From NCBI RefSeq assembly GCF_001189845.1, contig NZ_LFLZ01000044.1, positions 1-64,000 on the forward strand: 64,000 nucleotides of DNA, given 5' to 3'. Below the pieces are notes generated by a model. The model worked only from the letters and a program-made list of their open reading frames with translations, was not told where the DNA came from and made no database searches. The number at the start of each line of letters is the position of its first letter. Position 1 is the stretch's first letter. Both the position numbers and the translations under genes were made by a program. Below, in pieces: positions 35,790-46,066 of this stretch. Source of the DNA: Bradyrhizobium tropiciagri (GTDB lineage: Bacteria > Pseudomonadota > Alphaproteobacteria > Rhizobiales > Xanthobacteraceae).

Positions 35790-35816
35790 TTGATTTATAT
35801 AATCAAGATTGATCAA
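35790..35816. promoter_or_regulatory. Palindromic operator candidate in the divergent citrate-synthase promoter
   Basis: TTGATT-TATAT-AATCAA (35790-35806) is followed at once by TTGATCAA (35809-35816). It lies in the 76-nt interval between the two starts, directly next to the ATG of the HTH gene. Confidence 0.55.
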
Positions 35817-35864
35817 CTCGTCGAGAGGTCCGACCTTGAAGAGGTGAAGCAAGGAGATCGGGCC

Positions 35865-36959
35865 ATGAACATGATTCTCACCAAGAGCCAGATCGGTCTG
35901 GACGGCGTTCCCGCCGCCGAGACCGTGTTGAGCCATGTCGACGGCGAGCGCGGCGAACTCATCATCGCCGGCGAGCACGTCGCCAACCTCGCCGGCAAAT
36001 CGAGCTTCGAGGGCGTCACCGCGCGGCTGTGGAACGGCGCCACCGGCAAGACGCTGAGCGAGGCCAATGTCCGCGCCAGCCTCGGCGCCGCCCGCGAGCG
36101 CGCCTTCGCACGGCTGCCGGACCTGCTGCCGGCAACGCGCGGCATGTCGATCGTCGACGGCTTCCGCGCCGCGATCGCGGGCCTGCGCGGCGAGAACGGG
36201 CTGGAGCACGAGGCGACCATTGTCGGCGCCTTCCCGGTAATCGCCGGCGCCTGGTGCAGCAAGCCAAGGGACAGGCGCCGATCGCGCCCGATCCGAATGT
36301 CAGCCACGCCGCCGACACACTGCATATGCTGCTGGGCCGCAAGGCGGCGCCGCGTGAGGTCGCGGCGCTCGACGCCTATCTCGTCACGGTCTGCGACCAC
36401 GGCATGAACGCGTCGACCTTCACCACGCGGGTGATCGCCTCGACCCAGGCCGATTTGTTCGCGGCCATCACCGGCGGCTATTGCGCGCTGACGGGCCCGC
36501 TGCATGGCGGCGCGCCCGAGCCGGTGCTCGAGATGCTGGATGCGATCGGCACAAGCGAGCGGATCAAGCCCTGGGTCGACGGCGCGCTGGCGCATGGCGA
36601 ACGGCTGATGGGCTTCGGCCACCGCGTCTATCGGGGTGCGCGATCCGCGCGCCGACGTGTTGAAGGTCGCAATCGAGCGCCTGGAGGCCAGTGGTGCCGA
36701 CCTGCCGTTTGCCGGCGAGGTCGAAGCCTATATCCGCGAGGCGTTGCGGAAGAAGAATCCGGAGCGGCCGCTCGAGACCAATGTCGAGTTCTTCACCGCG
36801 ATCCTGCTCGATGGCCTGGAGATCCCGCGGCAGGCGTTCACGCCGATCTTCGCCGTGGCCCGCGCCGCAGGCTGGACCGCGCATGCGCTGGAGCAGCGCC
36901 GCACCGGCCGGCTGATCCGGCCGAGCTCGTCCTATGTCGGGGCGGTGCCGAAGGATTGA
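35865..36959 (+). pseudogene. Citrate synthase-like protein, two compensating one-base frameshifts
   Basis: Starts at ATG 35865 (AAGGAG 9 nt upstream) with MNMILTKSQIGLDGVPAAET. The frame breaks at 36249-36252, where GCGCCTGG should be GCGCCCTGG. It continues LVQQAKGQAPIAPDPNVSHA in a second frame and breaks again at 36633-36636, where an extra G follows HRVYR. The third frame reads VRDPRADVLKVAIERLEASG to the end. Repaired length is 364 aa, normal for the family. Catalytic His motifs are present (TGPLHGGAPE, GFGHRVYR), but the usual Asp position reads NVEFF. The two opposite shifts in one gene argue for sequence error. Confidence 0.88.
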
Positions 36960-36976
36960 GACTGCAGAATGCATCC

Positions 36977-37030
36977 GACGGCGGGGCCACAAATCCCGCC
37001 GTCGTCCCTGCGAAAGCGTTCGCAGGGGCG
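36977..37030. terminator. Two adjacent hairpins between convergent genes
   Basis: GACGGCGGG / CCCGCCGTC (36977-37003, 9-bp perfect stem) is followed directly by a 12-bp stem CGTCCCTGCGAA / TTCGCAGGGGCG (37003-37030). There is no clear U tract. They could stop transcripts from both sides or be a repeat remnant. Confidence 0.5.
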
Positions 37031-37043
37031 ACAACGGCGAGAG

Positions 37044-37679
37044 TTACGCCTCGCGCACCACGGTCTTCAGATAATTATACGCCTTGATGATCTCGATCAG
37101 GCGATCCTCGGTGGAGCGGTCGCCGCCATTGGCGTCGGGGTGGTGCTGCTTCACCAGCGCCTTGTACTTCGACTTGACGTCTTCCAGCGTCGCCTCGGCC
37201 CCCAATCCCATCACCAGCAGCGCCTTGCGCTCGGCGTTCATGACCTTGCGGGTCTCGGGCTTGGGCTCCGCGCCGCCCGGCCCGGGGCGCCAGCGGCCGC
37301 GGCCGTTGAGCTCGGAGAACACGTGGAACGGATCGGAGGCGGCATCGAGACCGCTCTCCTTCTTGCCGTTGTTGGCGCCCATCTTCCAGGTTGGACGATG
37401 ACCGGTCAGCGCGTCCTTCTGGTAGCGCGCGACGTCGTCAGGATTCATGCCCTGGAAGAAATTGTAGGACTGGTTGTACTCGCGGACGTGATCGAGACAG
37501 AAGTGCCAATACTCGCGCGAATTCTCGCGGCCCTTCGGAGCGCGGTGCGCGCCCTTGTTCTGGCAACCCGCCCACTCGCAGGTCACGGCCTGCTCGCCGG
37601 CCTGCGCCTGGCGCTTCGCACTCACCTTGGTCGGCTTGATGCGAATGGAGTCGAAGAATTTTGATGAATCGATCGGCAT
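37044..37679 (-). CDS. J-domain (DnaJ-like) protein
   Basis: 211 aa from ATG 37679 (MPIDSSKFFDSIRIKPTKVS, with AAAGAGATC before it). A cysteine/His-rich N-terminal part (CEWAGCQNKGAHRAPKG, HFCLDHVREYNQ) may bind metal. The J domain is at the C terminus: ALLVMGLGAEATLEDVKSKY, then HHPDANGGD containing the essential HPD. A C-terminal J domain with this N-terminal region is a known alphaproteobacterial type that should stimulate an Hsp70 ATPase. It is divergent from bolA. Confidence 0.93.
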   Translation of the reverse strand: MPIDSSKFFDSIRIKPTKVSAKRQAQAGEQAVTCEWAGCQNKGAHRAPKGRENSREYWHFCLDHVREYNQSYNFFQGMNPDDVARYQKDALTGHRPTWKMGANNGKKESGLDAASDPFHVFSELNGRGRWRPGPGGAEPKPETRKVMNAERKALLVMGLGAEATLEDVKSKYKALVKQHHPDANGGDRSTEDRLIEIIKAYNYLKTVVREA

Positions 37680-37788
37680 GATCTCTTTGACTACGCAATG
37701 CACAAATCTTCAAGTCTTGACATTGCGCAGACCTCGTTTCCCGCTTGCACCATTGACGAAAAGCCGTCGCGAACCTAACTCCGCCGCC

Positions 37789-38064
37789 ATGAGCACCAAA
37801 GACGCTATCATAAACAAGTTGCGTGAAGCTTTCTTGCCCGAAAGCCTCGACGTCGTCGATGAGTCACATCTGCATGAGGGCCACGCCGGCCACAGGCCAG
37901 GCGGGGAGACGCATTTCAGGGTATATATTGTGTCTCCGGCCTTCGAAGGGAAGAGCCGGATCGAACGCCATCGCATGATAAATGCGACGCTGGCGCAGGA
38001 ACTCGCCGGCTCGGTGCATGCGCTGGCGATCCACGCGCACGGCCCCGGGGAAAAGCCGCGCTAG
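37789..38064 (+). CDS. bolA: BolA family protein
   Basis: 91-aa BolA-type protein, a partner of monothiol glutaredoxins in Fe-S handling. Start MSTKDAIINKLREAFLPESL. The core DESHLHEGHAGHRPGGETHF and VYIVSPAFEGKSRIERHRMI is characteristic, with a conserved His in VHALAIHAHGPGE. The head-to-head position with the J-domain gene leaves about 110 nt for both promoters. Confidence 0.94.
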   Translation: MSTKDAIINKLREAFLPESLDVVDESHLHEGHAGHRPGGETHFRVYIVSPAFEGKSRIERHRMINATLAQELAGSVHALAIHAHGPGEKPR

Positions 38065-38128
38065 CTCGCGCTTGCCTCAAGACGAAGCAGCGGTTTTCCG
38101 TTATGAGAATAGCACCTCCGCGCTTTAG

Positions 38129-38590
38129 ATGGGGCCATTGATGATCCCTTGCTGGCCACGTTTCCGGTCGATCGTCACCGCCGCCGGCCTGCTCCTGATC
38201 TGCGCGATACGCCCGGCCGCGGCGCTGGATATGCCGAGCCCGTTCGTCCAGGAGGTGCTGATCAAGAGCATCCTGGTGTCGCTCAACGACGCGGTGGCCT
38301 CGAATAATTTCAGCGTGTTTCACGCCAAGATCTCGAAGCCGTTCCGCGACCAGTTTCCGCCCGACAAGCTGCAGACCATCTTCAAGGACCTGGTCGACAA
38401 GCACGCCGTGTTCGACGCCGTGGTCGCCAAGCCGATCGTGCTCGATGAGGACGCCAAGATCGACGACAAGGGCGTGCTGCGGCTGAAGGGCCATTTCGAC
38501 ACCACGCCCAAGCAGGTGAAGTATCAGCTCGGCTTCATCCCTTCCGACGGCGCATGGAAACTGTCGGGCATCTCGATCGATATCGAGTAG
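38129..38590 (+). CDS. Exported protein of unknown function
   Basis: 153 aa. The signal peptide SIVTAAGLLLICAIRPAAAL is cleaved near residue 33. The mature part reads LVSLNDAVASNNFSVFHAKI and FDTTPKQVKYQLGFIPSDGA with a final WKLSGISIDIE strand; this looks like a small alpha+beta fold of NTF2 type but I cannot assign it. ATG 38141 is an equally possible start; neither has a strong ribosome site. Confidence 0.7.
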   Translation: MGPLMIPCWPRFRSIVTAAGLLLICAIRPAAALDMPSPFVQEVLIKSILVSLNDAVASNNFSVFHAKISKPFRDQFPPDKLQTIFKDLVDKHAVFDAVVAKPIVLDEDAKIDDKGVLRLKGHFDTTPKQVKYQLGFIPSDGAWKLSGISIDIE

Positions 38591-38611
38591 GCCGCTCCTT
38601 CGACTATCAGA

Positions 38612-38718
38612 CCCGTCATCCTGAGGTGCGAGCGGAGCGAGCCTCGAAGGATGAATCGGCCACCAGCCGGGCCGTCGACCCTTCGAGGCTCGCTCCGCTC
38701 GCACCTCAGGGTGACGGT
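38612..38718. repeat. Intergenic palindromic repeat, family A (symmetric copy)
   Basis: CCGTCATCCTGAGGTGCGAG and CTCGCACCTCAGGGTGACGG are near-perfect inverted arms. It lies between two converging genes. Confidence 0.88.
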
Positions 38719-38744
38719 GATGGGCTTGAGCCAATCGTCTAGCG

Positions 38745-40051
38745 CTAGAACGCCGTGCCCGCCCGCTTCGGCTTCTTCTCGTCGAGCTCGGCCTCGCGCG
38801 GCACAGCGACGATGCGCAGCGCGGTGATGCGGTTGCGCTCGCGGCGGAGCACGCGGAAACGGAAGCCGTGGAAGGTGAAGCTCTGGCCGCGCTCCGGGAT
38901 CGAGCGCGCCTCGTGGATCACGAGGCCGGCGACCGTGGTCGCCTCCTCGTCCGGCAGGCGCCAGTCCATCGCGCGGTTGAGGTCGCGGATCGGCACCGAG
39001 CCGTCGACCACGACCGAGCCGTCCGGCTGCGCCCGCACGCCGGCGACGACGACGTCGTGCTCGTCGGAGATGTCGCCGACGATCTCCTCCAGGATGTCCT
39101 CCAGCGTCACCATGCCTTCGACCTCGCCATACTCGTCGACCACGAGGGCGAAGTGGGTCTTGCGGCGGCGGAACGCCTTCAGCTGTTCGGAGACCGGGCG
39201 CATCTCCGGCACGAACCAGGGCGGCAGCGCGATCGCGGAGGCATCGATCGCGGACATGTCGCCCTCATTGGCGCGGATCGCGCGCAGCAGATCCTTGGCG
39301 TGCAGCACGCGACGATGTTCTCCGGCTTCTCCCGCCACAGCGGGATCCGGGTGTATTCGCTCGCCAGCACCTCGCGCACCAGTTCTTCCGGCGGCAGGTC
39401 GGCGTTGACCATGGTCATCTCGGTGCGATGGACCATGACGTCGGAGACCTGCAGCTCGCTGAGGTCCAAGAGCCCGCCGAGCATGTCGCGGTCCTGCTTC
39501 TCGACCTTGCCTTCGTGATGCAACAGATCGACCGCGCCGCGCAGGCGCTCGGTCGGCGACAGCACCGCCTGATGGGCGCCAACCTTGATGCCGAGCAGCT
39601 TCATCAGCGCCAGCACGATGGTCTCGATCACGGTGAGCAGCGGCCCCAGCACGAAGATGGTCAGCCGCATCGGCCGCGCCACCAGCAGCGAGATGCGGTC
39701 GGGCGCGTTGATGGCGATGGTCTTCGGCAGCACCTCGGCGAACACCACGACCATCACGGTCATGACCGCGGTGGCGTAGAGCACGCCGACATCGCCGAAC
39801 CAGGCGGTGAACACCCCGGTCGCCAGCGCCGAGGCGCCGATATTGGCGATATTGTTGCCGAGCAGCAGCGCGCCGATCATCCGCTCGCGCATGTTGATCA
39901 GCCTTGAGACCACGCTGGCCTCGCTGTTGCCCTGCTTCGACAACCGCAGCATGCTGGCGCGCGAGGCGCCGGTCAGCGCCGTCTCACTCGCCGCGAAGAA
40001 CGCGGAGATCAAGAGACAGAGCAGCACGATCGAGAAGGTCAACCATCCCAC
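38745..40051 (-). pseudogene. CorC/HlyC-type CNNM-CBS membrane protein, one-base frameshift
   Basis: Repaired length 435 aa. It has a DUF21/CNNM membrane domain (SAFFAASETALTGASRASML, LLLGNNIANIGASALATGVF), two CBS domains (VMVHRTEMTMVNADLPPEEL; HFALVVDEYGEVEGMVTLED) and a CorC_HlyC C-terminal domain (GLVIHEARSIPERGQSFTFH). The family is linked to Mg/Co efflux. The break is at 39305-39313: the coding strand has GTCGCGTGC for GTCGGCGTGC, within ENIVGVLHAKDLL. It starts 17 nt after the aroB stop in the same direction, so it closes the aroK-aroB operon. Probable sequence error. Confidence 0.9.
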
Positions 40052-40068
40052 TGAAATGATCCGTGGCT

Positions 40069-41211
40069 TTAAGCCTTCAGCTTGGCTTGCAGGAAGTCGC
40101 GCACCGGCTGCGGCTCGATATTGTTGGCAATCACGGCGCGGCCGACCGCCTCCAGCAGGATGAAGGTCAGCTTGCCGCGCTTGACCTTCTTGTCCTGCGC
40201 CATCAGCGCCAGCAGCGCGTCGGCATCGGCGAGACCTTCCTGCGTGAAGCCTGCGATATCCTGCAGGCGCGTCGGCAGTCCTACCGCGGAAAGATGACGG
40301 GCGATGCGGGCCGCATCGTCAGGTGAAATCATGCCGAGCTGCGCCGAGAATTCGGCGGCGAGCACCATGCCGACCGAGACACCCTCGCCGTGGAACAGGC
40401 GGTCGGAGAAGCCGGTCGCGGCTTCCAGCGCGTGGCCGAAGGTGTGGCCGAGATTGAGCAACGCACGCTCGCCGGTCTCGCGCTCGTCGCGGGAGACGAC
40501 GCCGGCCTTGGCGCGGCAGGAGGTGGCGATGGCGTGCTCGCGCCCGGCCCCGCCCGAGAAGATGTCGGTGTGGTTCGTCTCCAGCCAGGCGAAGAACGCC
40601 TCGTCGCCCAGAATGCCGTATTTCGCGACCTCGGCATAGCCGGCGCGGAACTGGCGCGGCGACAGCGTGTCGAGCACGGACGTATCGGCGATCACCAGCA
40701 CCGGCTGGTGGAAGGCGCCGATCAGGTTCTTGCCCTGCGGCGAGTTGATGCCGGTCTTGCCGCCGACCGAAGAATCGACCTGCGCCAGCAGCGAGGTCGG
40801 CACCTGCACGAAATCGACGCCGCGGCGCAGGATCGCAGCCGCAAAGCCCGCGAGGTCGCCGACCACGCCGCCGCCGAGCGCGATGACGAGATCATTGCGC
40901 TCGATCTTCGCTGAGATCAGCGCTTCGCTGACCTGTGTCAGCGTCGCGTAGCTCTTCGAGCCCTCGCCCTCCTCGACGACGATCCGCGACGTCGGCACGC
41001 CCGCGGCCGCGAGCGACGCCTCGGTCGGCTCCAGCCAATGCTTGGCGACGGTGCGGTCGGTGACGATGGCGGTGCGCACGCCGGGCCGCAGCGCCGCGAC
41101 GCGTTCGCCGAGCGAGGCCAGCACGTCGCGGCCGATGACGATGTCATAGGCGCGGTCGCCGAGCGCGACGTCGACGGTAACGGAGGCGGAATGTTTCAGG
41201 GGCGCAGTCAT
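40069..41211 (-). CDS. aroB: 3-dehydroquinate synthase
   Basis: 380 aa, second step of the shikimate pathway (DAHP to 3-dehydroquinate), NAD and divalent-metal dependent. Motifs: IVVEEGEGSKSYATLTQVSE, ALGGGVVGDLAGFAAAILRR, PTSLLAQVDSSVGGKTGINS and the metal-ligand region LLNLGHTFGHALEA. The start overlaps the aroK stop by 4 nt. Confidence 0.98.
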   Translation of the reverse strand: MTAPLKHSASVTVDVALGDRAYDIVIGRDVLASLGERVAALRPGVRTAIVTDRTVAKHWLEPTEASLAAAGVPTSRIVVEEGEGSKSYATLTQVSEALISAKIERNDLVIALGGGVVGDLAGFAAAILRRGVDFVQVPTSLLAQVDSSVGGKTGINSPQGKNLIGAFHQPVLVIADTSVLDTLSPRQFRAGYAEVAKYGILGDEAFFAWLETNHTDIFSGGAGREHAIATSCRAKAGVVSRDERETGERALLNLGHTFGHALEAATGFSDRLFHGEGVSVGMVLAAEFSAQLGMISPDDAARIARHLSAVGLPTRLQDIAGFTQEGLADADALLALMAQDKKVKRGKLTFILLEAVGRAVIANNIEPQPVRDFLQAKLKA

Positions 41212-41840
41212 GAGGTCGCGTTCAATCCATCAGGTGGTGGCTCGCAGGCCGGCCGCGCGCCGCACAGATGCGCATGCAGGGCCTCGAGGCACTCGTCGAC
41301 GATGCGGTCATGCGGCACGTCGCGCGAGGCGATCGTCAGGTCGGCGGTACGGTAGACCGGCTCGCGCTCGCTGAGCAGGCGGTTGACCGTCGCCTCGGGG
41401 TCGGCGGTCTGCAGCAGCGGCCGATCGGCGCGGCGGCGGACCCGGCGCATGATGATATCACTGTCGGCCTTGAGCCAGATCGAGATCGCGCGGTCGCGGA
41501 TCCGGCTCCGGGTCTCCTCGCGCATGAAGGCGCCGCCGCCGGTCGCAAGCACGATCGGGCCGCTGTCGAGGATCCGGGCGATCACCCGCGCCTCGCCGTC
41601 GCGGAAATAGGCCTCGCCATGGGTCTCGAAGATCTCGGGGATCGTCATGTCGGCCGCCGTCTCGATCTCGGTGTCGGCATCGGTGAACGGCAGCTTGAGC
41701 CGCGCCGCCATCCGCCGGCCGATGGTCGACTTGCCGGCCCCCATCATGCCGACCAGCACGATCGACCGCGGCCCCAGCGCGGCCGCGATGTCGACCTCCA
41801 GGGTCGGGTGGGTGGGCGCCGGTACGGCTGCGTCGGACAT
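41208..41840 (-). CDS. aroK: Shikimate kinase
   Basis: 210 aa from ATG 41840. The P-loop is GMMGAGKSTIGRRMA. The shikimate-binding region has DADTEIE and IPEIFETHGEAYFRDGE; the GGGAF motif sits in LATGGGAFMREETR. The frame continues upstream to 41885, but MSDAAVPAPTHPTLEVDIAA is the more plausible N terminus, with GAGC before it. First gene of aroK-aroB-corC-like. Confidence 0.96.
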   Translation of the reverse strand: MSDAAVPAPTHPTLEVDIAAALGPRSIVLVGMMGAGKSTIGRRMAARLKLPFTDADTEIETAADMTIPEIFETHGEAYFRDGEARVIARILDSGPIVLATGGGAFMREETRSRIRDRAISIWLKADSDIIMRRVRRRADRPLLQTADPEATVNRLLSEREPVYRTADLTIASRDVPHDRIVDECLEALHAHLCGARPACEPPPDGLNATS

Positions 41841-41985
41841 CAAAAAGCTCGGATATTGGGACGAATTGTTTGGAATTCGAGCCACCTATACTACCCCCGG
41901 CGACACCGTTACCAGCGACTCTTGCAACCGCGCGGGGAACATGTTGGATGATTTCATTGGTTAATTCGCCGCCCGAGTCGCCTCC

Positions 41986-42132
41986 ATGCCCAGCCTGTTC
42001 CGCTTCCTGACGGTCGTCGCCGTGATTTTCGGGATCGGCTACGGCATCGTCTTCGCGCTGGCGAATTTCGTGCACCCGAAACCCCGGGAAATGACCGTAA
42101 CCATCCCGCCGGATAAGTTCCTCAAGAAATAG
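41986..42132 (+). CDS. 48-aa single-span membrane protein upstream of xerD
   Basis: Short frame MPSLFRFLTVVAVIFGIGYG with one hydrophobic helix (residues 6-27) and a polar tail PREMTVTIPPDKFLKK. The stop is 5 nt before the xerD start, so it is probably co-transcribed. No domain is recognised. Support comes from the clean membrane-protein pattern and the tight spacing. Confidence 0.65.
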   Translation: MPSLFRFLTVVAVIFGIGYGIVFALANFVHPKPREMTVTIPPDKFLKK

Positions 42133-42137
42133 GCGCT

Positions 42138-43151
<1,014 letters not shown>

Positions 43152-43353
43152 GTCCAGCGCCCGCCGGACATCGATACCTTCACCTGATCCGCCTTGACTT
43201 CCGCACCATCTCCGCAGAAAGAGCGTCACCTGCCTGCGATCCCGAAGCGTGCATTCCGCCAGAATGCGCGTTAACCGATTGAAGTTACGAAACTTCTCTT
43301 GCCACTGCCAAAACCGCTTCGCCCCTCGCACCGTTCCTCCCTATATTGAGTTG

Positions 43354-44316
43354 ATGCCCGATCCGATGCGCAGCTATCTCGACTTCGAAAAACCCGTCGC
43401 CGAGCTTGAATCCAAGATCGACGAGTTGCGTGCGCTTGCCGCGAGCGGCAGCGACATCGGCGACGAGGTCGCGCGGATCGAGGACAAGGCGGCGCAGGCG
43501 CTCACCGACCTCTATGCCAATCTGACGCCGTGGCAGAAGACGCTGGTGGCGCGGCATCCGCAGCGGCCGCACTTCACTGATTTCATCGGCGGCCTGATCA
43601 CCGAATTCACCCCGATGGCCGGCGACCGCAAATTCGCCGACGACGAGGCGCTGATCGGCGGCTTCGGCCGTTTCCGCGGCGAGAGCATCTGCGTGGTCGG
43701 CCAGGAGAAGGGCGCCACCACCGACAGCCGCATCAAGCACAATTTCGGCATGGCGCGCCCCGAAGGCTACCGCAAGGCGGTGCGCCTGATGGAGATGGCC
43801 GACCGTTTCGGCATTCCGGTGCTGTCGATCGTCGATTCCGCCGGCGCCTATCCCGGCATCGGCGCCGAGGAGCGCGGCCAAGCCGAGGCGATCGCGCGCT
43901 CGACCGACGCCTGCCTGTCGCTCGGCGTGCCCAATGTTGCGATCGTCACCGGCGAAGGCATGTCGGGCGGCGCCATCGCCATCACCACCGCCAACCGCGT
44001 GCTGATGATGGAGCACGCGATCTACAGTGTGATCTCGCCGGAAGCGGCATCCTCGATCCTATGGCGCGACGGCACCAAGGCGCAGGAAGCCGCCAACAGC
44101 ATGAAGATCACCGCGCAGGACATGCTGCGCTTCGGCGTGATCGACCAGATCCTCAAGGAACCCTCCGGCGGCGCGCATCGCGACCCCGCCGCGATGATCG
44201 CGACCACGGGCGATGCCATCGCCCAGGCCCTCAACGACCTACGAAATCTTGATCCGGACGCGATTCGCAAACAGCGGCGCCAGAAGTTCCTCGATATCGG
44301 CCGCAAGCTGGCCTGA
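43354..44316 (+). CDS. accA: Acetyl-CoA carboxylase carboxyltransferase subunit alpha
   Basis: 320 aa, cytoplasmic; with AccD it transfers the carboxyl group from biotin to acetyl-CoA. Start MPDPMRSYLDFEKPVAELES. Family hallmarks: LTPWQKTLVARHPQRPHFTD, IKHNFGMARPEGYRKAVRLM, VDSAGAYPGIGAEERGQAEA and the oxyanion GEGMSGGAIAI. TTGAG just before the ATG is a weak ribosome site. The frame runs upstream to 43249 without family likeness. Confidence 0.98.
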   Translation: MPDPMRSYLDFEKPVAELESKIDELRALAASGSDIGDEVARIEDKAAQALTDLYANLTPWQKTLVARHPQRPHFTDFIGGLITEFTPMAGDRKFADDEALIGGFGRFRGESICVVGQEKGATTDSRIKHNFGMARPEGYRKAVRLMEMADRFGIPVLSIVDSAGAYPGIGAEERGQAEAIARSTDACLSLGVPNVAIVTGEGMSGGAIAITTANRVLMMEHAIYSVISPEAASSILWRDGTKAQEAANSMKITAQDMLRFGVIDQILKEPSGGAHRDPAAMIATTGDAIAQALNDLRNLDPDAIRKQRRQKFLDIGRKLA

Positions 44317-44479
44317 GCCAGCTAAATAGCCCGATTTTTCGACCAAATCGGCCGATTTTGCCGTAATTGGGCCCCGAGCCGGGTCTTTAACGTTCCTTGA
44401 ACCATGCCTGCTACCGTGAAGGCTGTCAGCCCCGGTTCAGGTTGCGAGCAGGGGTGGTCGAAGGCTAATATTTTACACA

Positions 44480-46030
44480 ATGGCTTCAGGGCATATTCGC
44501 CGTGTTGGGGTCGCGAAAATCGCCCGGTGGGTGTGGAGCTCGGACTTGACTCATCGCACGCTCGTACGCGCGCTTCTGACTTCGGCGGTGCTCGCCGCAG
44601 GCGTCATGCTCGCCGGTTGTGACAGCGACCAGATCTCGCTCGCCCAGAACGCCAAGGCCAACCAGCCGGTCCCGCCAAAGCTCGTCGCCGCCATGGCTGA
44701 GAAGGACATGGACCTGCAGTCGCCGATCCTGGTGCGGCTGTTCAAGCAGGAGGCCGAGCTCGAGGTCTGGAAGCAGACCCGCTCCGGCCAGTTCGCCCTG
44801 CTCAAGACCTATCCGATCTGCCGCTGGTCGGGCGATCTCGGCCCGAAGGTCCGCGAAGGCGACCGCCAGGCGCCGGAAGGGTTCTATTCGATCAACCCCA
44901 GCCAGATGAATCCGCAGTCCGCCTATTATCTGTCGTTCAACACCGGCTATCCCAACGCCTTCGATAAGTCGCTCGGCCGCACCGGTTCGGAGCTGATGGT
45001 GCATGGCGACTGCTCGTCGCGCGGCTGTTACGCGATGACCGACGAGCAGATCGCGGAGATCTATTCGCTCGGCCGCGAATCCTTCTTCGGTGGCCAGAAG
45101 GCGTTCCAGTTTCAGGCCTATCCGTTCCGGATGACCGCGGTGAACATGGCCAAGCACCGCAACAATCCGAACATGCCGTTCTGGAAGATGATCAAGGTCG
45201 GCTATGATCATTTCGAGGTGACGAAGCAGGAGCCGAAGGTCGACTTCTGCGAGAAGAAATACGTCTTCGACGCGGCGAAGCCGGCGGACGCCGTGCGCGA
45301 TCCGGTGTTCAATGCATCGGCGAAGTGCCCGGCCTATGTGATCCCCGACGAGATCGCGAGTGCGGTGCGCGAGAAGGAGCAGCGCGACGACGCCGAGATG
45401 GCCAAGCTGGCCGCCAAGGGCACGCCGGTGGCGCGCCTCAACACCGGCATCGACGGCGGCATGAACGCGATCTTCGCCTCGAAGATTCCGGAAGGAAACA
45501 CCGGTCTGTCCGAAGGCGGTGACAGCCAGGCGCTGGCATCGATGTCGCTGGCGCGCGCGCCCGGCACCATCCCCGGCACGGTCAATCCGCCGCGGCCAAA
45601 TCTCGCGGTTCAGCAAGAAGAGCCTGTGGTCGCGACGACGTCGTCGACCTCGGTCGCGACAGCGTCGTCGACCACGCCGCCGGCCACCACCCGTGTGGCG
45701 TCGGCGAATGCGTCCGACAAGTCCGAAGGCTTCTTCTCCAGCTTTGCCCGCAAGGTCGGCATCGGTGGCGCCACCGCCGACGCCAGCAAGCCGGCCGCGC
45801 CGGCGGCTGCCGCTCCAGCCAAGCCGAAGGTTGCCGAAGCCAAGCCGCAATCGGTTGTGCGCGTCGCACCGAAGGCCGAGCCGAAGCCGGCCGCCAAGCC
45901 CGCGCCGAAGCCGCAAGTCGCCGACACCGCCGCAGCCGCGCCGGCGGCGACATCGTCGACCCAACTCGCCGGCTCCGCACCTGTCGTGCAGACCAACTCG
46001 TTCGACACCCGCTTCTCCGCGGTGAAGTAA
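44480..46030 (+). CDS. L,D-transpeptidase (YkuD) lipoprotein with Pro/Ala-rich tail
   Basis: 516 aa. An N-terminal lipobox AAGVMLAGC makes Cys47 the likely lipidated residue. The catalytic domain covers about 80-310: SPILVRLFKQEAELEVWKQT, YPICRWSGDLGPKVREGDRQ, and the active-site HGDCSSRGCYAMT with the nucleophile Cys. Residues 360-516 are low-complexity Ala/Pro/Lys/Thr, suited to spanning or binding peptidoglycan. ATG 44480 has no clear ribosome site, so the start is uncertain. Confidence 0.93.
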   Translation: MASGHIRRVGVAKIARWVWSSDLTHRTLVRALLTSAVLAAGVMLAGCDSDQISLAQNAKANQPVPPKLVAAMAEKDMDLQSPILVRLFKQEAELEVWKQTRSGQFALLKTYPICRWSGDLGPKVREGDRQAPEGFYSINPSQMNPQSAYYLSFNTGYPNAFDKSLGRTGSELMVHGDCSSRGCYAMTDEQIAEIYSLGRESFFGGQKAFQFQAYPFRMTAVNMAKHRNNPNMPFWKMIKVGYDHFEVTKQEPKVDFCEKKYVFDAAKPADAVRDPVFNASAKCPAYVIPDEIASAVREKEQRDDAEMAKLAAKGTPVARLNTGIDGGMNAIFASKIPEGNTGLSEGGDSQALASMSLARAPGTIPGTVNPPRPNLAVQQEEPVVATTSSTSVATASSTTPPATTRVASANASDKSEGFFSSFARKVGIGGATADASKPAAPAAAAPAKPKVAEAKPQSVVRVAPKAEPKPAAKPAPKPQVADTAAAAPAATSSTQLAGSAPVVQTNSFDTRFSAVK

Positions 46031-46066
46031 GCGCGGCATCGCTCCGTTATCCCGACGACGGACTGC

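Noticed and set aside
44344..44358. AAATCGGCCGATTT as accA terminator
   Set aside because: Palindrome without a loop and without a U tract; hairpin formation is doubtful.
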